In this document: one piece after another, positions 1 to 10,100 of the stretch | Position numbering within the stretch: the first letter of the stretch is position 1 | Layout: each line of letters begins with the position of its first letter | Assembly (NCBI GenBank): GCA_022510425.1 | Contig: JAFLTO010000001.1 | Location: 245,630 to 309,629, forward strand | Direction of reading: 5' to 3' | Source: Muribaculaceae bacterium | GTDB lineage: Bacteria; Bacteroidota; Bacteroidia; Bacteroidales; Muribaculaceae | Length of the DNA: 64,000 nucleotides | Notes under the pieces: generated by a model | The model's input: the letters and a program-made list of their open reading frames with translations, nothing else | The model's database searches: none | What the model was told of the DNA's origin: nothing | Program-made: the position numbers and the translations under genes

Positions 1-409
1 AAACCTCACAACCGGCTTCCTGAGCGAAACCTATTTCTGAAACACTACCACAACCCGGGATGTAAGGAACCTGACGACGATTACAAATCTTTGCTACTTC
101 AGGATTGAATAGCGGACCTACAACAAAGCAGGCACCAAGTTGCATATATAGAGAAGCAGTGGCAGGATCTACAACCGAGCCTACTCCCATAGCCATTTCC
201 GGACATTCCTTAGCTGCGTATTTAACAACTTCTGCAAAAACTTCATGAGCGAAATCGCCTCGGTTTGTGAATTCGAAAGCTCTGACACCACCTTCATAGC
301 AAGCTTTCACAACCTTTTTAGCAGTCTCTACATCTTTATGATAGAAAACAGGCACCATGGGAGCCTCTTCCATACGATTGAGGACTTGGAGTTTATTGAA
401 TTTTGCCAT
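1..409 (-). CDS. eda: KDPG/KHG aldolase, N-terminal 136 residues (partial, runs off the window start)
   Basis: This class I aldolase would split 2-keto-3-deoxy-6-phosphogluconate into pyruvate and glyceraldehyde 3-phosphate in the cytoplasm, the last step of the uronate route. The start is the ATG at 409. Residues 45-50 read FEFTNR, the place of the catalytic Glu in the family, and the stretch [10 protein letters not shown] (97-106) followed by YIPGC is typical of Bacteroidetes aldolases. The Schiff-base lysine lies in the missing C-terminal third, so catalytic competence cannot be judged here. It is the last visible gene of a minus-strand operon, 38 bases after kdgK, which makes its substrate. 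The family call is firm from sequence and context together. Confidence 0.9.
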   Translation of the reverse strand, partial: MAKFNKLQVLNRMEEAPMVPVFYHKDVETAKKVVKACYEGGVRAFEFTNRGDFAHEVFAEVVKYAAKECPEMAMGVGSVVDPATASLYMQLGACFVVGPLFNPEVAKICNRRQVPYIPGCGSVSEIGFAQEAGCEV

Positions 410-447
410 TATTTTAGGGATATAGTATTAAGTATAAGGGATAGGGT

Positions 448-1470
448 TTAGCGCTGTACTCTACCGTTTGCGGAACCACCGGCAAGAGCTTTCACTTCTT
501 CAGCGGAAACGAGGTTAAAGTCTCCCGGTATTGTTTGCTTAAGTGCAGAAGCTGCAACAGCGAACTCAAGGGCTTCTTCCTGATTAGACATTGTCAACAA
601 TCCATGGATTAGACCACCGGAGAATGAATCGCCACCACCTACTCGATCAATTATCGGATTAATGTCATAGCGTTTGCTCTGATAGAATTCCTTACCGTTA
701 TAAATCATGGCTTTCCAGCCATTATGAGTTGCGGAAAAAGATTCACGAAGAGTAGAAACAACATATTTGAATCCGAATTCCTTCATCATCTGTTGGAAAA
801 TACCTTTGTAGCCTTCAGCGTCAGTATTTCCACCCTCTACATCAGCATCCGGTTTGAAACCGAGACATAGTTCTGCATCCTCTTCATTGCCAATACAAAC
901 ATCCACATATTTCATCAAAGGTTTCATAATGGATATAGCCTTTTCGCTTGTCCATAATTTCTTGCGGAAATTAAGGTCAACCGAAACAGTTACTCCATGA
1001 CGTTTTGCAGCTTCGCAAGCCAATCTTGTTAGTTCAGCTGCCTTATCAGAGATAGCCGGAGTGATACCGCTCCAATGGAACCAGTCGGCACCTTCCATAA
1101 TCTTGTCGAAATCGAAATCAGAAGGATCAGCCTCTGCGATAGCTGAATGTGCACGATCGTAAATAACTTTAGAAGGACGCATTGATGCACCTGTTTCACA
1201 GTAATAGATACCTACTCTGTCGCCACCTCTTGCAATATGGTCTACATGCACTCCATAGCGACGAAGTGCATTCACGGCTGCCTGACCGATTTCATGTTTC
1301 GGCAGTTTACTTACGAAATAAGCTTCATGTCCATAGTTTGCACAGCTTACAGCCACGTTGGCCTCACCGCCTCCCCATATTACATTGAATTTGTCTACTT
1401 CTACAAATCTGTAGCATCCCTCAGGGGATAGACGGAGCATAATTTCTCCGAGTGTTATTACTTTGCTCAT
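448..1470 (-). CDS. kdgK: 2-keto-3-deoxygluconate kinase (PfkB family)
   Basis: The enzyme phosphorylates KDG at O6 with ATP to give KDPG. At 340 residues it has normal PfkB sugar-kinase length. The N-terminal substrate region reads GGGEANVAVSCANYG (33-47), and the C-terminal PfkB signature is GGGDSFSGG with the probable catalytic base Asp281. It has no signal peptide, so it is cytoplasmic. It lies between the GltD-like gene (33 bases upstream) and the KDPG aldolase (38 bases downstream), and both uronate branches of this locus (UxaCBA and KduI/KduD) converge on its substrate. Other PfkB kinases (fructokinase, ribokinase) are possible by sequence alone, but the neighbours make KDG kinase by far the best call. 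Confidence 0.93.
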   Translation of the reverse strand: MSKVITLGEIMLRLSPEGCYRFVEVDKFNVIWGGGEANVAVSCANYGHEAYFVSKLPKHEIGQAAVNALRRYGVHVDHIARGGDRVGIYYCETGASMRPSKVIYDRAHSAIAEADPSDFDFDKIMEGADWFHWSGITPAISDKAAELTRLACEAAKRHGVTVSVDLNFRKKLWTSEKAISIMKPLMKYVDVCIGNEEDAELCLGFKPDADVEGGNTDAEGYKGIFQQMMKEFGFKYVVSTLRESFSATHNGWKAMIYNGKEFYQSKRYDINPIIDRVGGGDSFSGGLIHGLLTMSNQEEALEFAVAASALKQTIPGDFNLVSAEEVKALAGGSANGRVQR

Positions 1471-1503
1471 GTTTATAGTGTTGTTGGTGTTTTTATGTTG
1501 ATC

Positions 1504-2814
1504 TTAGATTATTTCCATGAGTTTGACGGCGTCTACATATTTAGCTATACTTTCGGCCACCGCCTTAGCATTCTGCATTGCATGAACCACTGTGGCTTGA
1601 TTGCCTGATACATCTCCCCCGGCAAATACCCCCTTACGTGTGGTCATGCCATAAGGATTGTCACGAGTCAGCACATACCCTTTTTCATCGACGTCAATCC
1701 CATCAGTGGTGGAAACTATACGTGAAGCAGGAACAGATCCTACTGCAAGTATAACATTATCCATTGGCATTACAATTTCACCATCAGGAGTGTTGACAGT
1801 TATAGATTTAAGTTTAAATTCATTGTCATCTCTTCCTTCAATATTCACTACTGATGAATTCCAAAGGAATTTCACTCCCTCATTAACCGCGTCGTCGTAT
1901 TCTGCACGTAGTGCCGCCATTTTCTCAATATCTCGGTGATATATTACAGTGACTTCAGAGGCCCCCATTCTGAGAGAAGTTCTGGCAGCGTCCATGGCAG
2001 TGTTACCACAACCAATCACAGCGACCTTATCACCTTCACGAATCACTACTTCTTTACGGGAAATATATCCGTTTTCATATAATCCTACACGACGCAGGAA
2101 TCGAATACCTTGTCTGACACCCTTATGATTAATACCGGGAATAGCAAGACGTTTAGGCACACCTGTGCCTGTGCCCATAAAAATGGCATCAAATCCTTGA
2201 TTGAAAAGATCATCTATTGTGAAGTCTTTTCCTATTGTAGTGTTTAGATTTATCTTAACACCGAGATTCTCGATCTTTTTGATTTCTCTGTTCACTACTT
2301 CTTTTGGCAGACGATATTGAGGAATACCGAACATGAGAACACCTCCGGCTTCCGGTTCCATCTCAAAAATCTCTACATAGAAACCTTGACGTGAAAGATC
2401 TCCTGCGATTGTAAGACCCGCAGGTCCCGAACCAATAACTGCGACTTTACCACGGTTTTTCTCCGGAATGGACTCGTGTCTCCAGCCGGCCTCGGCATCG
2501 AAATCTGCAATGAAACGTTCGAGTTTACCTATATGCACCGGATCACCTTTTTTCCCCAGCGCACAGTTTCCTTCACATTGACGTTCGTGTCCGCAGACTC
2601 TTCCGCAAACAGCAGGAAGATTACTCCGATTATGGATGATATTCATGGCATTACCAAAGTTTCCTTTGGCAAGTTCTGATATCCAATCGGGTATATCATT
2701 ACTTATGGGACATCCTTTCTTACAACCCGGAGCTTTACAATGTAGACACCTTTGAGCTTCCTTTATTGCTTCTGAAAGGGTATAAGGTTCGGATACTTCT
2801 TCAAAATCTTTCAT
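1504..2814 (-). CDS. GltD/NfnB-like NAD(P)H-dependent flavin oxidoreductase, stand-alone
   Basis: This 436-residue protein has the architecture of the glutamate synthase small subunit. An N-terminal domain has two cysteine clusters for iron-sulfur binding (C23, C26, C31, C35 and C70, C74, C80, C84). An FAD site follows with GSGPAG at 128-133, and an NAD(P)H site with GCGNTA at 268-273. GltD-type proteins pass electrons from NADPH to a partner such as GltB. No gltB or NfnA-type partner lies in the window. It sits 4 bases after kduI and 33 before kdgK, so it is co-transcribed with uronate genes. Its role there is unknown; redox balancing for KduD or UxaB is a guess. It is probably cytoplasmic. 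The family assignment is strong, the physiological partner open. Confidence 0.85.
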   Translation of the reverse strand: MKDFEEVSEPYTLSEAIKEAQRCLHCKAPGCKKGCPISNDIPDWISELAKGNFGNAMNIIHNRSNLPAVCGRVCGHERQCEGNCALGKKGDPVHIGKLERFIADFDAEAGWRHESIPEKNRGKVAVIGSGPAGLTIAGDLSRQGFYVEIFEMEPEAGGVLMFGIPQYRLPKEVVNREIKKIENLGVKINLNTTIGKDFTIDDLFNQGFDAIFMGTGTGVPKRLAIPGINHKGVRQGIRFLRRVGLYENGYISRKEVVIREGDKVAVIGCGNTAMDAARTSLRMGASEVTVIYHRDIEKMAALRAEYDDAVNEGVKFLWNSSVVNIEGRDDNEFKLKSITVNTPDGEIVMPMDNVILAVGSVPASRIVSTTDGIDVDEKGYVLTRDNPYGMTTRKGVFAGGDVSGNQATVVHAMQNAKAVAESIAKYVDAVKLMEII

Positions 2815-2818
2815 ATAA

Positions 2819-3739
2819 TTACCTCATATCAGTATAAGGGAACTTATCCATGTCACCATAGTCAAGATTTTCACCACCCATTCCCCAGATGAACATGTAG
2901 TTTGAAGTTCCGGCAGCAGCATGAATGCTCCATTCCGGACTCATGATAGCTTGTTCGTTGTGCAACCAAACCACTCTTTCTTCCTGAGGTTCACCCATGA
3001 GATGGCAAATAGCGTTGCCTTCTGGCACATTGAAATAGAAATAAGCCTCCACTCGACGATCATGAGTATGTGCCGGCATAGTATTCCACACAGATCCGGG
3101 CATCAATTCTGTGAGACCCATCTGAAGTTGGCATGGTCCTTCTTCGAGCACGTTATTAACAATCAGCTGATTGATGATACGGTCGTTGCTCTCTTCCATA
3201 CTACCTGCATGGAAAGAATTTGCCTTTATAGAACCTTTACGACCATCAATGGTAATCAATTGTGTCTTATAATGCTTATGGGCGGGAGTAGAATTTAAAT
3301 AGAATTTAGCCGGGTTAGAGTCATCTTTTGAACGGAAGATCACTTCCTTATTACCACAACCCACATAGAGGGCATCCTTGAAATTCAATTCATAATCCTT
3401 GCCATCAACAGAAATTATACCCGGGCCTCCAATATTTATAGCGCCCAATTCTCTTCTTTCCAGGAAATATTCAGCCTTGAGAGGATCAATAGTTTCAAGC
3501 TTTATTGTCTGACCTATTGGCATAACACCTCCAAAGATAACCCGGTCGTACATAGAATATGTGAGATTCACTTTATTGGCTTCCATTACTGTTGGCATAA
3601 CGAAACGCGAACGAAGCTGGTCGGTGGTATATTCCTTAACGTCATCAGGATGGCAAGCACGTTGAATGGTATAAGTTGTCTGTGCTGTCGCACCGGTCAT
3701 TGCTAAAGTAGCCATAGCAGCAAAAATTAATTTTTTCAT
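2819..3739 (-). CDS. kduI: 5-keto-4-deoxyuronate isomerase with a signal peptide
   Basis: KduI isomerises 5-keto-4-deoxyuronate (DKI), the ring-opened product of unsaturated galacturonate, to 2,5-diketo-3-deoxygluconate. The zinc ligands are visible: H224 and H226 in [10 protein letters not shown]231, and H273 in WSIHAAAG. Every ligand sits exactly 28 residues later than in the E. coli enzyme (H196, H198, E203, H245), because residues 1-20 form a clear Sec signal peptide ([20 protein letters not shown]). The canonical protein is about 278 residues and cytoplasmic; this one is 306. The sequence therefore predicts a periplasmic or secreted isomerase. It is flanked by the EIIC transporter (14 bases upstream) and the GltD-like gene (4 bases downstream). 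The enzyme call is firm; location rests on the signal peptide. Confidence 0.93.
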   Translation of the reverse strand: MKKLIFAAMATLAMTGATAQTTYTIQRACHPDDVKEYTTDQLRSRFVMPTVMEANKVNLTYSMYDRVIFGGVMPIGQTIKLETIDPLKAEYFLERRELGAINIGGPGIISVDGKDYELNFKDALYVGCGNKEVIFRSKDDSNPAKFYLNSTPAHKHYKTQLITIDGRKGSIKANSFHAGSMEESNDRIINQLIVNNVLEEGPCQLQMGLTELMPGSVWNTMPAHTHDRRVEAYFYFNVPEGNAICHLMGEPQEERVVWLHNEQAIMSPEWSIHAAAGTSNYMFIWGMGGENLDYGDMDKFPYTDMR

Positions 3740-3753
3740 ATTTTGTATTGTTT

Positions 3754-5175
3754 TTATTCCATTGTCTGGAGGGTTGTAGCTCCTTTTTCCACCATCTCTT
3801 TCTGATTTTTGAGAATCAGTATTCTATTCCACCACATCAAACCACAAGTGAGCAATACGAGAATACCGGCTCCAATCTCCTTGAGATGTACAGTGCAATG
3901 ATAAAGCACGAAACTCAAAGGTGAAGAAGAGAAGTCTAAAGCTCCGGCTTGGAATCCTTGTGGAATAGCAACAGAGCCGTCGCCCGTTACCCTGTATACG
4001 TCATCGGCGGCAAGGGTGAATGCCGGTGCAATGCTTGTGACCATATATAAACCGGCAATTATGATAATAACACCTACTATGAAAGATTTCACTACACTTC
4101 CATTGGTGTAAGGAATTATCAGAACGAAAACATAGAACATTCCTGCAAGAGAGGCCAAAGGAAGGAACTGGTTGCCCGGTAGGATCACAGCCAGAATCAG
4201 AGTAACAGGCATCAAAAGCAGAGAAACTACCAGAGTGGCGGGATGTCCGATAACGATCGCCGGACTCATACCGATATTCAAACCATCAGCATTCTTGAAT
4301 TTTTTTGCTATAAGTTCTCGTGTAGCATCAGATATAGGTTTCAAACCTTCTATAAAGAAAGCAGTAACTCTTGGAATCAGAGCCATTACGGCACCCATCT
4401 TTATACCAAGGCCCAAAATATACGGAATCTTATCTACTATTTCAGTAAAGGACGAGCATGTGAAACAACCGATTCCGATTCCAACAAGCACACCTAAAAA
4501 TAGAGGTTCGCCAAGTATTCCGAATTTCTTTTTCAGACCTTCGGCATCAATTTCAAGTTTCTGCATACCCGGAATTTTGTCGAGTGCCTTGTTTATAGCA
4601 TAAGCAAACGGAGCAAAACCGGCACAAAAAGGTTGAGGGATAGAAATCCCTTCTGTATCTTTATAGAAATTTTGAAATTTCTTAGCCGTCATGTCGGCAA
4701 TAACCAAGGTTACAATATAACAAATGATCGCTCCGAAAAAACCCCAAGCCAAAGAATCAGTGGCAAAATAAATCACAGCACCGATAAACGCGAAATGCCA
4801 ATAATTCCATAGGTCTATATTGACTGTTCGAGTTGTTTTCAGAAAGAGCATCAGTAAGTTTACACCCAGACACACCGGGATTATAAATGCACCAACTGCA
4901 GTGTTGTAGGCCACGGCAGCCGCCGCCGGCCAACCCATATCAAACACTTTCAGTTGAAGGTCATAGAGTTTTACGATATCATTAAGAGCAGGACCTAAAG
5001 AAGAGGTAAGGAGAGCAGTGACAATAGAAAGGCCGACAAAACCGACGCCAACCTTAAGTCCGGCCATAAGAGCCTTACCTATTTTAATACCAATACAAAG
5101 ACCGAGCACAGTGAAGATGATAGGCATCATCACCGCTGCTCCGAGTCCTATAATATAAGAAAATACTTGTTCCAC
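3754..5175 (-). CDS. Orphan PTS EIIC, galactitol type (EIIC-GAT family permease)
   Basis: This polytopic inner-membrane protein of 473 residues resembles GatC, the membrane subunit of the galactitol phosphotransferase system (about 450 residues). The sequence has many hydrophobic segments, [20 protein letters not shown] around 300-320 and the family-like start [21 protein letters not shown]. The start codon is GTG. No EI, HPr, EIIA or EIIB gene lies in the window, and Bacteroidales generally lack a working sugar PTS. It is therefore likely to act as a permease without phosphorylation. Its place between kduD (67 bases upstream) and the exported kduI (14 bases downstream) suggests it imports a deoxy-keto-uronate. 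That substrate is inference; the family call comes from overall sequence resemblance. Confidence 0.85.
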   Translation of the reverse strand: MEQVFSYIIGLGAAVMMPIIFTVLGLCIGIKIGKALMAGLKVGVGFVGLSIVTALLTSSLGPALNDIVKLYDLQLKVFDMGWPAAAAVAYNTAVGAFIIPVCLGVNLLMLFLKTTRTVNIDLWNYWHFAFIGAVIYFATDSLAWGFFGAIICYIVTLVIADMTAKKFQNFYKDTEGISIPQPFCAGFAPFAYAINKALDKIPGMQKLEIDAEGLKKKFGILGEPLFLGVLVGIGIGCFTCSSFTEIVDKIPYILGLGIKMGAVMALIPRVTAFFIEGLKPISDATRELIAKKFKNADGLNIGMSPAIVIGHPATLVVSLLLMPVTLILAVILPGNQFLPLASLAGMFYVFVLIIPYTNGSVVKSFIVGVIIIIAGLYMVTSIAPAFTLAADDVYRVTGDGSVAIPQGFQAGALDFSSSPLSFVLYHCTVHLKEIGAGILVLLTCGLMWWNRILILKNQKEMVEKGATTLQTME

Positions 5176-5242
5176 TTGTTGATATTACTTATTAGCTTGT
5201 TTATCTTGATTAATAGTGAATAATCATGATTAAAATGTAGTT

Positions 5243-6034
5243 TTAGGGTTGCTTCCCGATATATGCCAGGATTCCGCCATCTACATAAAGGATGTGACCG
5301 TTTACAAAGTCGGAGGCTTCAGATGCGAGGAAAACTGCCGGGCCGGCAAGGTCTTCGGGGGTTCCCCATCGTCCTGCAGGTGTTTTTGCGATGATAAATT
5401 GATCGAAAGGATGACGGCTACCATCAGGTTGTTTCTCTCTAAGAGGAGCAGTCTGGGGTGTAGCTATGTATCCCGGTCCTATTCCATTGCACTGGATATT
5501 ATGTTCACCATATTCTGAGCAAATGTTTTTTGTGAGCATCTTCAGACCCCCTTTAGCGGCTGCGTAAGCAGAAACCGTTTCACGTCCCAATTCACTCATC
5601 ATGGAGCAAATGTTTATAATTTTACCATGGCCTTTCTTAATCATTGAAGGAATTACAGCCTTAGCACATATATAAGGAGCAACAAGATCAATGTCAACTA
5701 CTTTACGGAAATCCTCCACATCCATATCATGCATGGGGATACGTTTTATGATACCGGCATTGTTCACCAAGATATCAACTCCACCAAGATTTTTCTCTAT
5801 ATCAGCCACCATTTCCCTTACCGCGGTTTCATCGGTTACATCACAGAGATACCCTTTTGCATCGATACCGGCTTCCTTATAATTGTTAACGCCGATATCC
5901 ATTGATTTCTGTGTACTGCAATTATATGCAATTTTTGCTCCGGCTTCGTGAAGAGCCTTAGCTATTGCAAAACCTATTCCATATACACCACCGGTGACGA
6001 GGGCTACTTTACCCTTAAGCGAGAAGTTTACCAT
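5243..6034 (-). CDS. kduD: 2-keto-3-deoxygluconate 5-dehydrogenase (SDR family)
   Basis: KduD reduces 2,5-diketo-3-deoxygluconate with NAD(P)H to KDG in the cytoplasm, the step after KduI. At 263 residues it is a classical short-chain dehydrogenase. The TGGVYGIG nucleotide-binding motif is at 14-21, NNAG at 91-94, and the catalytic triad is S144, Y157 and K161 (YAAAK). The C-terminal FVNGHILYVDGG stretch is typical of the family. It has no signal peptide, in contrast to KduI of this operon. It lies 27 bases after the DUF4861 gene and 67 before the EIIC gene. Gluconate 5-dehydrogenase is the nearest alternative by sequence, but the kduI neighbourhood supports KduD. Confidence 0.92.
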   Translation of the reverse strand: MVNFSLKGKVALVTGGVYGIGFAIAKALHEAGAKIAYNCSTQKSMDIGVNNYKEAGIDAKGYLCDVTDETAVREMVADIEKNLGGVDILVNNAGIIKRIPMHDMDVEDFRKVVDIDLVAPYICAKAVIPSMIKKGHGKIINICSMMSELGRETVSAYAAAKGGLKMLTKNICSEYGEHNIQCNGIGPGYIATPQTAPLREKQPDGSRHPFDQFIIAKTPAGRWGTPEDLAGPAVFLASEASDFVNGHILYVDGGILAYIGKQP

Positions 6035-6061
6035 ATATTTTGTAGTTTTATTTTATTATTT

Positions 6062-6958
6062 TTATTGTTGGCGGTAATTGTCTTTTATGTATGAGAACCA
6101 TGAAGCTGCATCTTTGAAACCTTCTTTCTCTCTATTGCCGGATGCTATCACCTTATAAGTGATTTTTCCGTTTTTGTCAGGCTTAAGGAGATATAAATAA
6201 TTAATTTCATCCTCTTTTGCCTCTATTATATTTTCGGGATTAATTTGAATAGCGAGTCCTACCTCTTCAACGAGATCAGGTTGCTTTTTATTGGGAACAT
6301 TACTGCCCCAAGATGCGGCTATACCATTTTTTTCAATAAACCCGACATTATCAGTTTCAAGTTTCTGGATACCGGTGGCGAAAACATCATCGGAAGTGTA
6401 GCCATCCAATAGAATTTCCACAAACAAGTCTCTTGAGTCCGGTAAAACAGAATAAGTCTGTGACATTTGTATAGGGTGACCATTAAAAATCCAATCCTTA
6501 TCTACCACTTCAACCGAAGAATTGCTTAACACCGTTTGTGTCCTTGTCGCAACGGTATCTATTGTGACAGGTTGGTCTGTAAATCCTCTAAACGATCCGG
6601 CTCCGACTGATTGTCCGGCCCATAGCACATCACAACCATAGCCTTCTTCGAGTTGCTCGGGAGTTGTGTAAAAACCCGTTATATCCAGTTCCAGTTGAGG
6701 AGTTTGTTTCACATATAAGTCAAGACTCTGTCTGTTGTCCATATAAATCCTATAAGCCACCCAAGGATTTTCAATCACAGCTCCATGCCCATAAATACTG
6801 TTATACATTTCTCGAGTATTGGCATCCCCCGGATAAGTGATGCTTACAATGCGAGGGTGTTTATTATTATGGTCATAAAGCTTGATATATGCGTCAGTCT
6901 GTGAAAATACCGTTAGATAGGATAACGTTAAAAGAGCTGCAAAAAGTATATTTTTCAT
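6062..6958 (-). CDS. DUF4861-family exported protein
   Basis: This is a 298-residue protein with a signal peptide (MKNILFAALLTLSYLTVFSQ), so it should act in the periplasm or outside. The rest looks like an all-beta fold rich in aromatic residues (for example DLYVKQTPQLELDITGFYT near 80-100). It resembles the DUF4861 family, which in Bacteroidetes often sits beside uronate and pectin genes and whose reaction I do not know. It is the first gene of the kduD-EIIC-kduI-kdgK operon and follows a TAnnTTTG-type promoter. A role in handling unsaturated uronates or their oligomers outside the inner membrane is suggested only by position. No catalytic motif could be assigned. Confidence 0.7.
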   Translation of the reverse strand: MKNILFAALLTLSYLTVFSQTDAYIKLYDHNNKHPRIVSITYPGDANTREMYNSIYGHGAVIENPWVAYRIYMDNRQSLDLYVKQTPQLELDITGFYTTPEQLEEGYGCDVLWAGQSVGAGSFRGFTDQPVTIDTVATRTQTVLSNSSVEVVDKDWIFNGHPIQMSQTYSVLPDSRDLFVEILLDGYTSDDVFATGIQKLETDNVGFIEKNGIAASWGSNVPNKKQPDLVEEVGLAIQINPENIIEAKEDEINYLYLLKPDKNGKITYKVIASGNREKEGFKDAASWFSYIKDNYRQQ

Positions 6959-7012
6959 AGCATTTTATGATATACACTACCCCAATTTATGTAATTTTTA
7001 GGGTTTAAAACG

Positions 7013-7020
7013 CAAATATA
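7013..7020 (-). promoter_or_regulatory. Bacteroidetes -7 box (TATATTTG) for the DUF4861-kdu-kdg operon
   Basis: On the minus strand this reads TATATTTG, a perfect match to the TAnnTTTG box recognised by the Bacteroidetes primary sigma factor. It lies about 55 bases upstream of the DUF4861 start at 6958. The expected TTTG element some 20 bases further upstream is poorly conserved (TATG). It is paired back to back with a plus-strand box at 7055-7062. Confidence 0.55.
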
Positions 7021-7054
7021 ATAATAAATGTGTTAATAATGGCATAACTATCTT

Positions 7055-7062
7055 TATATTTG
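7055..7062 (+). promoter_or_regulatory. Bacteroidetes -7 box (TATATTTG) for the DUF4450 gene
   Basis: A perfect TAnnTTTG box sits 42 bases before the ATG at 7105, with TGTT rather than TTTG about 20 bases upstream. Because this box overlaps the TTG codon at 7060, the TTG cannot be the translation start, which supports the ATG at 7099 or 7105. Confidence 0.5.
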
Positions 7063-7104
7063 ACAATAAGAAACTTTAAAAAGCCGTTTTTCAGTGGTAT
7101 GATA

Positions 7105-10100
7105 ATGCAAAAAAGCATATTATCGATTCTGATAAGTGTTTTCTCATTCATGACATTGAATGGAGAGAAACGCCCCCATCATTACCTTCCCGATGGTAAT
7201 TCCGTAGTGTCCCTAAATGGTAAAAACCGGTTTAACAGAGGTCTTTATGGCGCCTATTCCGGTTTCAGAGTTGACTGCTCCGATTATCCTGAATTCGGCA
7301 TTTATCTCCCGAGGATGGGAGGGAATCTTCTACTGACTCTTCCTGATGGAGATTGCACAGTCTGTTATACACCGGGACGCATGGATTATATTCAGGGTGG
7401 TGTAAGCGTGGAAACTCAAGTAGGCCGTGATTTAGACTATGCTCTCTGGGCAATTAAAAACAATAATAAGCATAGAGTTACAATCCCGGTAAGATTCGGA
7501 GGAGTGGCTGATAAAAAATTTTCGCGAGAAGGAGATCTCGGTGTTGACGACCCTTCTTGTTTCGATTTAAAGCCGGAGTATTGTGAAGGAAATATTTATA
7601 CAGTTAATAACGACAAAGTCAGTGTGGAATATGGTATTAAGGAAAGAAAAAAGCTTTCTCTTATTATACCATCTAAAAGTTTTCATATCACTGACCTTCC
7701 TTCCTATGAAGGACAAATAGAATTGCAACCGGGAGAACAAAAGATATTAGGATTATTCCCAACTGAAGAAACTCCAAAAATTCCTCTTGACGCACTATTA
7801 GAAAATGCTGAAAAAAATCGTAAAGAATTAAGTGATAGAATAAGATTTCAAACTCCGGACCCTTGGATCAATCCTATCGCTGGTGCATTATCAGTAGCTG
7901 CTGACGGAATTTGGAGTGGCGAAACATGGTTACACGGGTCGATAGGATGGCGTACTCCTCATTTAGGATGGAGAGGAGCTTATGTAGGGAGTGCTACGGG
8001 ACAAAAACACAGGGCTTTGACTCATTTCAAAACTTATGCATCCAATCAAATAACAGAAATTCCACAAATTTTTGATCATCCTTGCCAGGATTCTTCTTTA
8101 AATTTAGCTAGAGCGGAGAAAAAATGGGGCACACCGATGTATAGCAACGGATACATCTGTCGTAGGCCCGGTAAGAAAGACGAGATGTCACACTATGATA
8201 TGAACATAGTTTACATTGATGCGATGCTAAGATATTTCAGAGCTACAAGAGATACTGTTGCAATGCGTGAACTTTTCCCGGTTGTAAAAAGACATTTAGA
8301 ATGGGAAAAACGAAATTTTGATCCCGACGACAATAAACTCTATGACGCCTATTGCTGCATATGGGCCAGTGACGCATTATATTATAGCGGAGGTGAAGTG
8401 ACTCATTCCTCTGCCTACAACCTTTTTGCAAATAGATTAGCTGCACAGGTAGCTGAAATATTAGGCGAAGATTCTACCCCATACATAAAAGAAGCGGAAG
8501 GAATAGCCGCAGCTATCGACAGTGTATTATGGATCCCGGAACGTGGTCACTGGGCCGAATATCGAGAGGCATCATTACATAGACGGTTGCATTCATCAGC
8601 TGCACTTTGGACAATTTACCATTCCATAGATTCAGAGATCGCCGATCCGTTCAAAGCTTATGCCGCTACTAAATATATAGACCTTGAAATACCTCACATT
8701 CCTATTGAAGGGGAAGGTATAGAGGAGGGTTTATATACACTTTCTACCACCAACTGGAAACCTTATTCCTGGAGTATAAATAATGTGGCTATAGCAGAAG
8801 TCATGCATACGGCTCTCGCCTATTGGGAAGCCGGCCGCAATGAGGAAGCCTTTAAACTTATGAAAAGTGTAGCCTACGATAATATGTATCTCGGCTCATC
8901 TCCACTTAATTTCGGTCAGATAAGCTATTATGACAAAGCCAGAGGAGAATGTTACAGAGATTTCGCTGATCCGATAGGTGTCTGGAGTCGTGCCCTTACT
9001 GAAGGTCTTTTTGGAATACGTCCGGACCTTTTGGCTAAAGAACCTAAAGTGAATCTCATACCTGGCTTTCCGGAGGATTGGAATGAAGCTTCGATTGATT
9101 TACCGGACATTTCTTATTCGTACAAACGTGAAAACAACCGCATAATTTATAACATACATAACAAATTCGGACATAATTCCAAGCTGCAACTTATCATTCC
9201 AACCAAAGGAATTGAAAAAGTTACTGTTAATGGTGTTTCAGCTCAATGGAAAAATGTTAAGAACTCAATTTCGACTCCAAGAATTGCCATTGATGGAGGA
9301 AGTAATCCTTTTCTTGAAATAGAAATAATAGAAAGTGATATTTCGTCTTCTTTACCAACGGGCCAAATACGTAAGGAGGGCCCAGTGAAATTCATAGAAA
9401 TGAAAAAAGGGGATTTAATTTGGTGGAATGCAGAAATGGATACCGAGTCCCGTTCCTTAATAACAGTGGGAGAAGATTTCACCCATGTAAAGTCAGAATT
9501 ATGTGAACCCTTAAATCTTGATGGAATCTATAATTCGAATGTGACTGACATTTTCTGTAATGAATATTTGTCACCAAGACCATCAGTCACCACTCTTCAG
9601 ATTCCAAAACAAGGAATAGGTGAATGGTGTCACCCCACACTAACTGCATTTATTGACGATAGCGGACTTAGGGATATTCTAAAAAAAGAGAGGGGGATCC
9701 TGAAGACAGAAATCGGTGTTCCTTTTGCTCTTGCTCATGAAGGACACAATATTGTATATACATCATTATGGGATAATTATCCCGACAGTATAACAATTCC
9801 ACTTTCCGGCAATGCAAGTCATGTTTATCTTATAATGGCAGGTTCTACCAACCATATGCATAGCGGAATAGAGAATGGTTCACTGCATATTCATTACTCT
9901 GACGGTCAAATAGAGTCAACTCCTCTTATAAATCCTATAAATTGGGCACCGATAGAACTTGATTTTTATAATGATGATTATGCCTTTGCTTTGGCTTCGG
10001 GGACTCTTCCACCCTATCGTCTTCATCTTAAAAACGGACTAATGAGCCGTTATATCGGTGATGAAATTGGGATAAAAGGAGTAGCAGATAGATTCATTGA

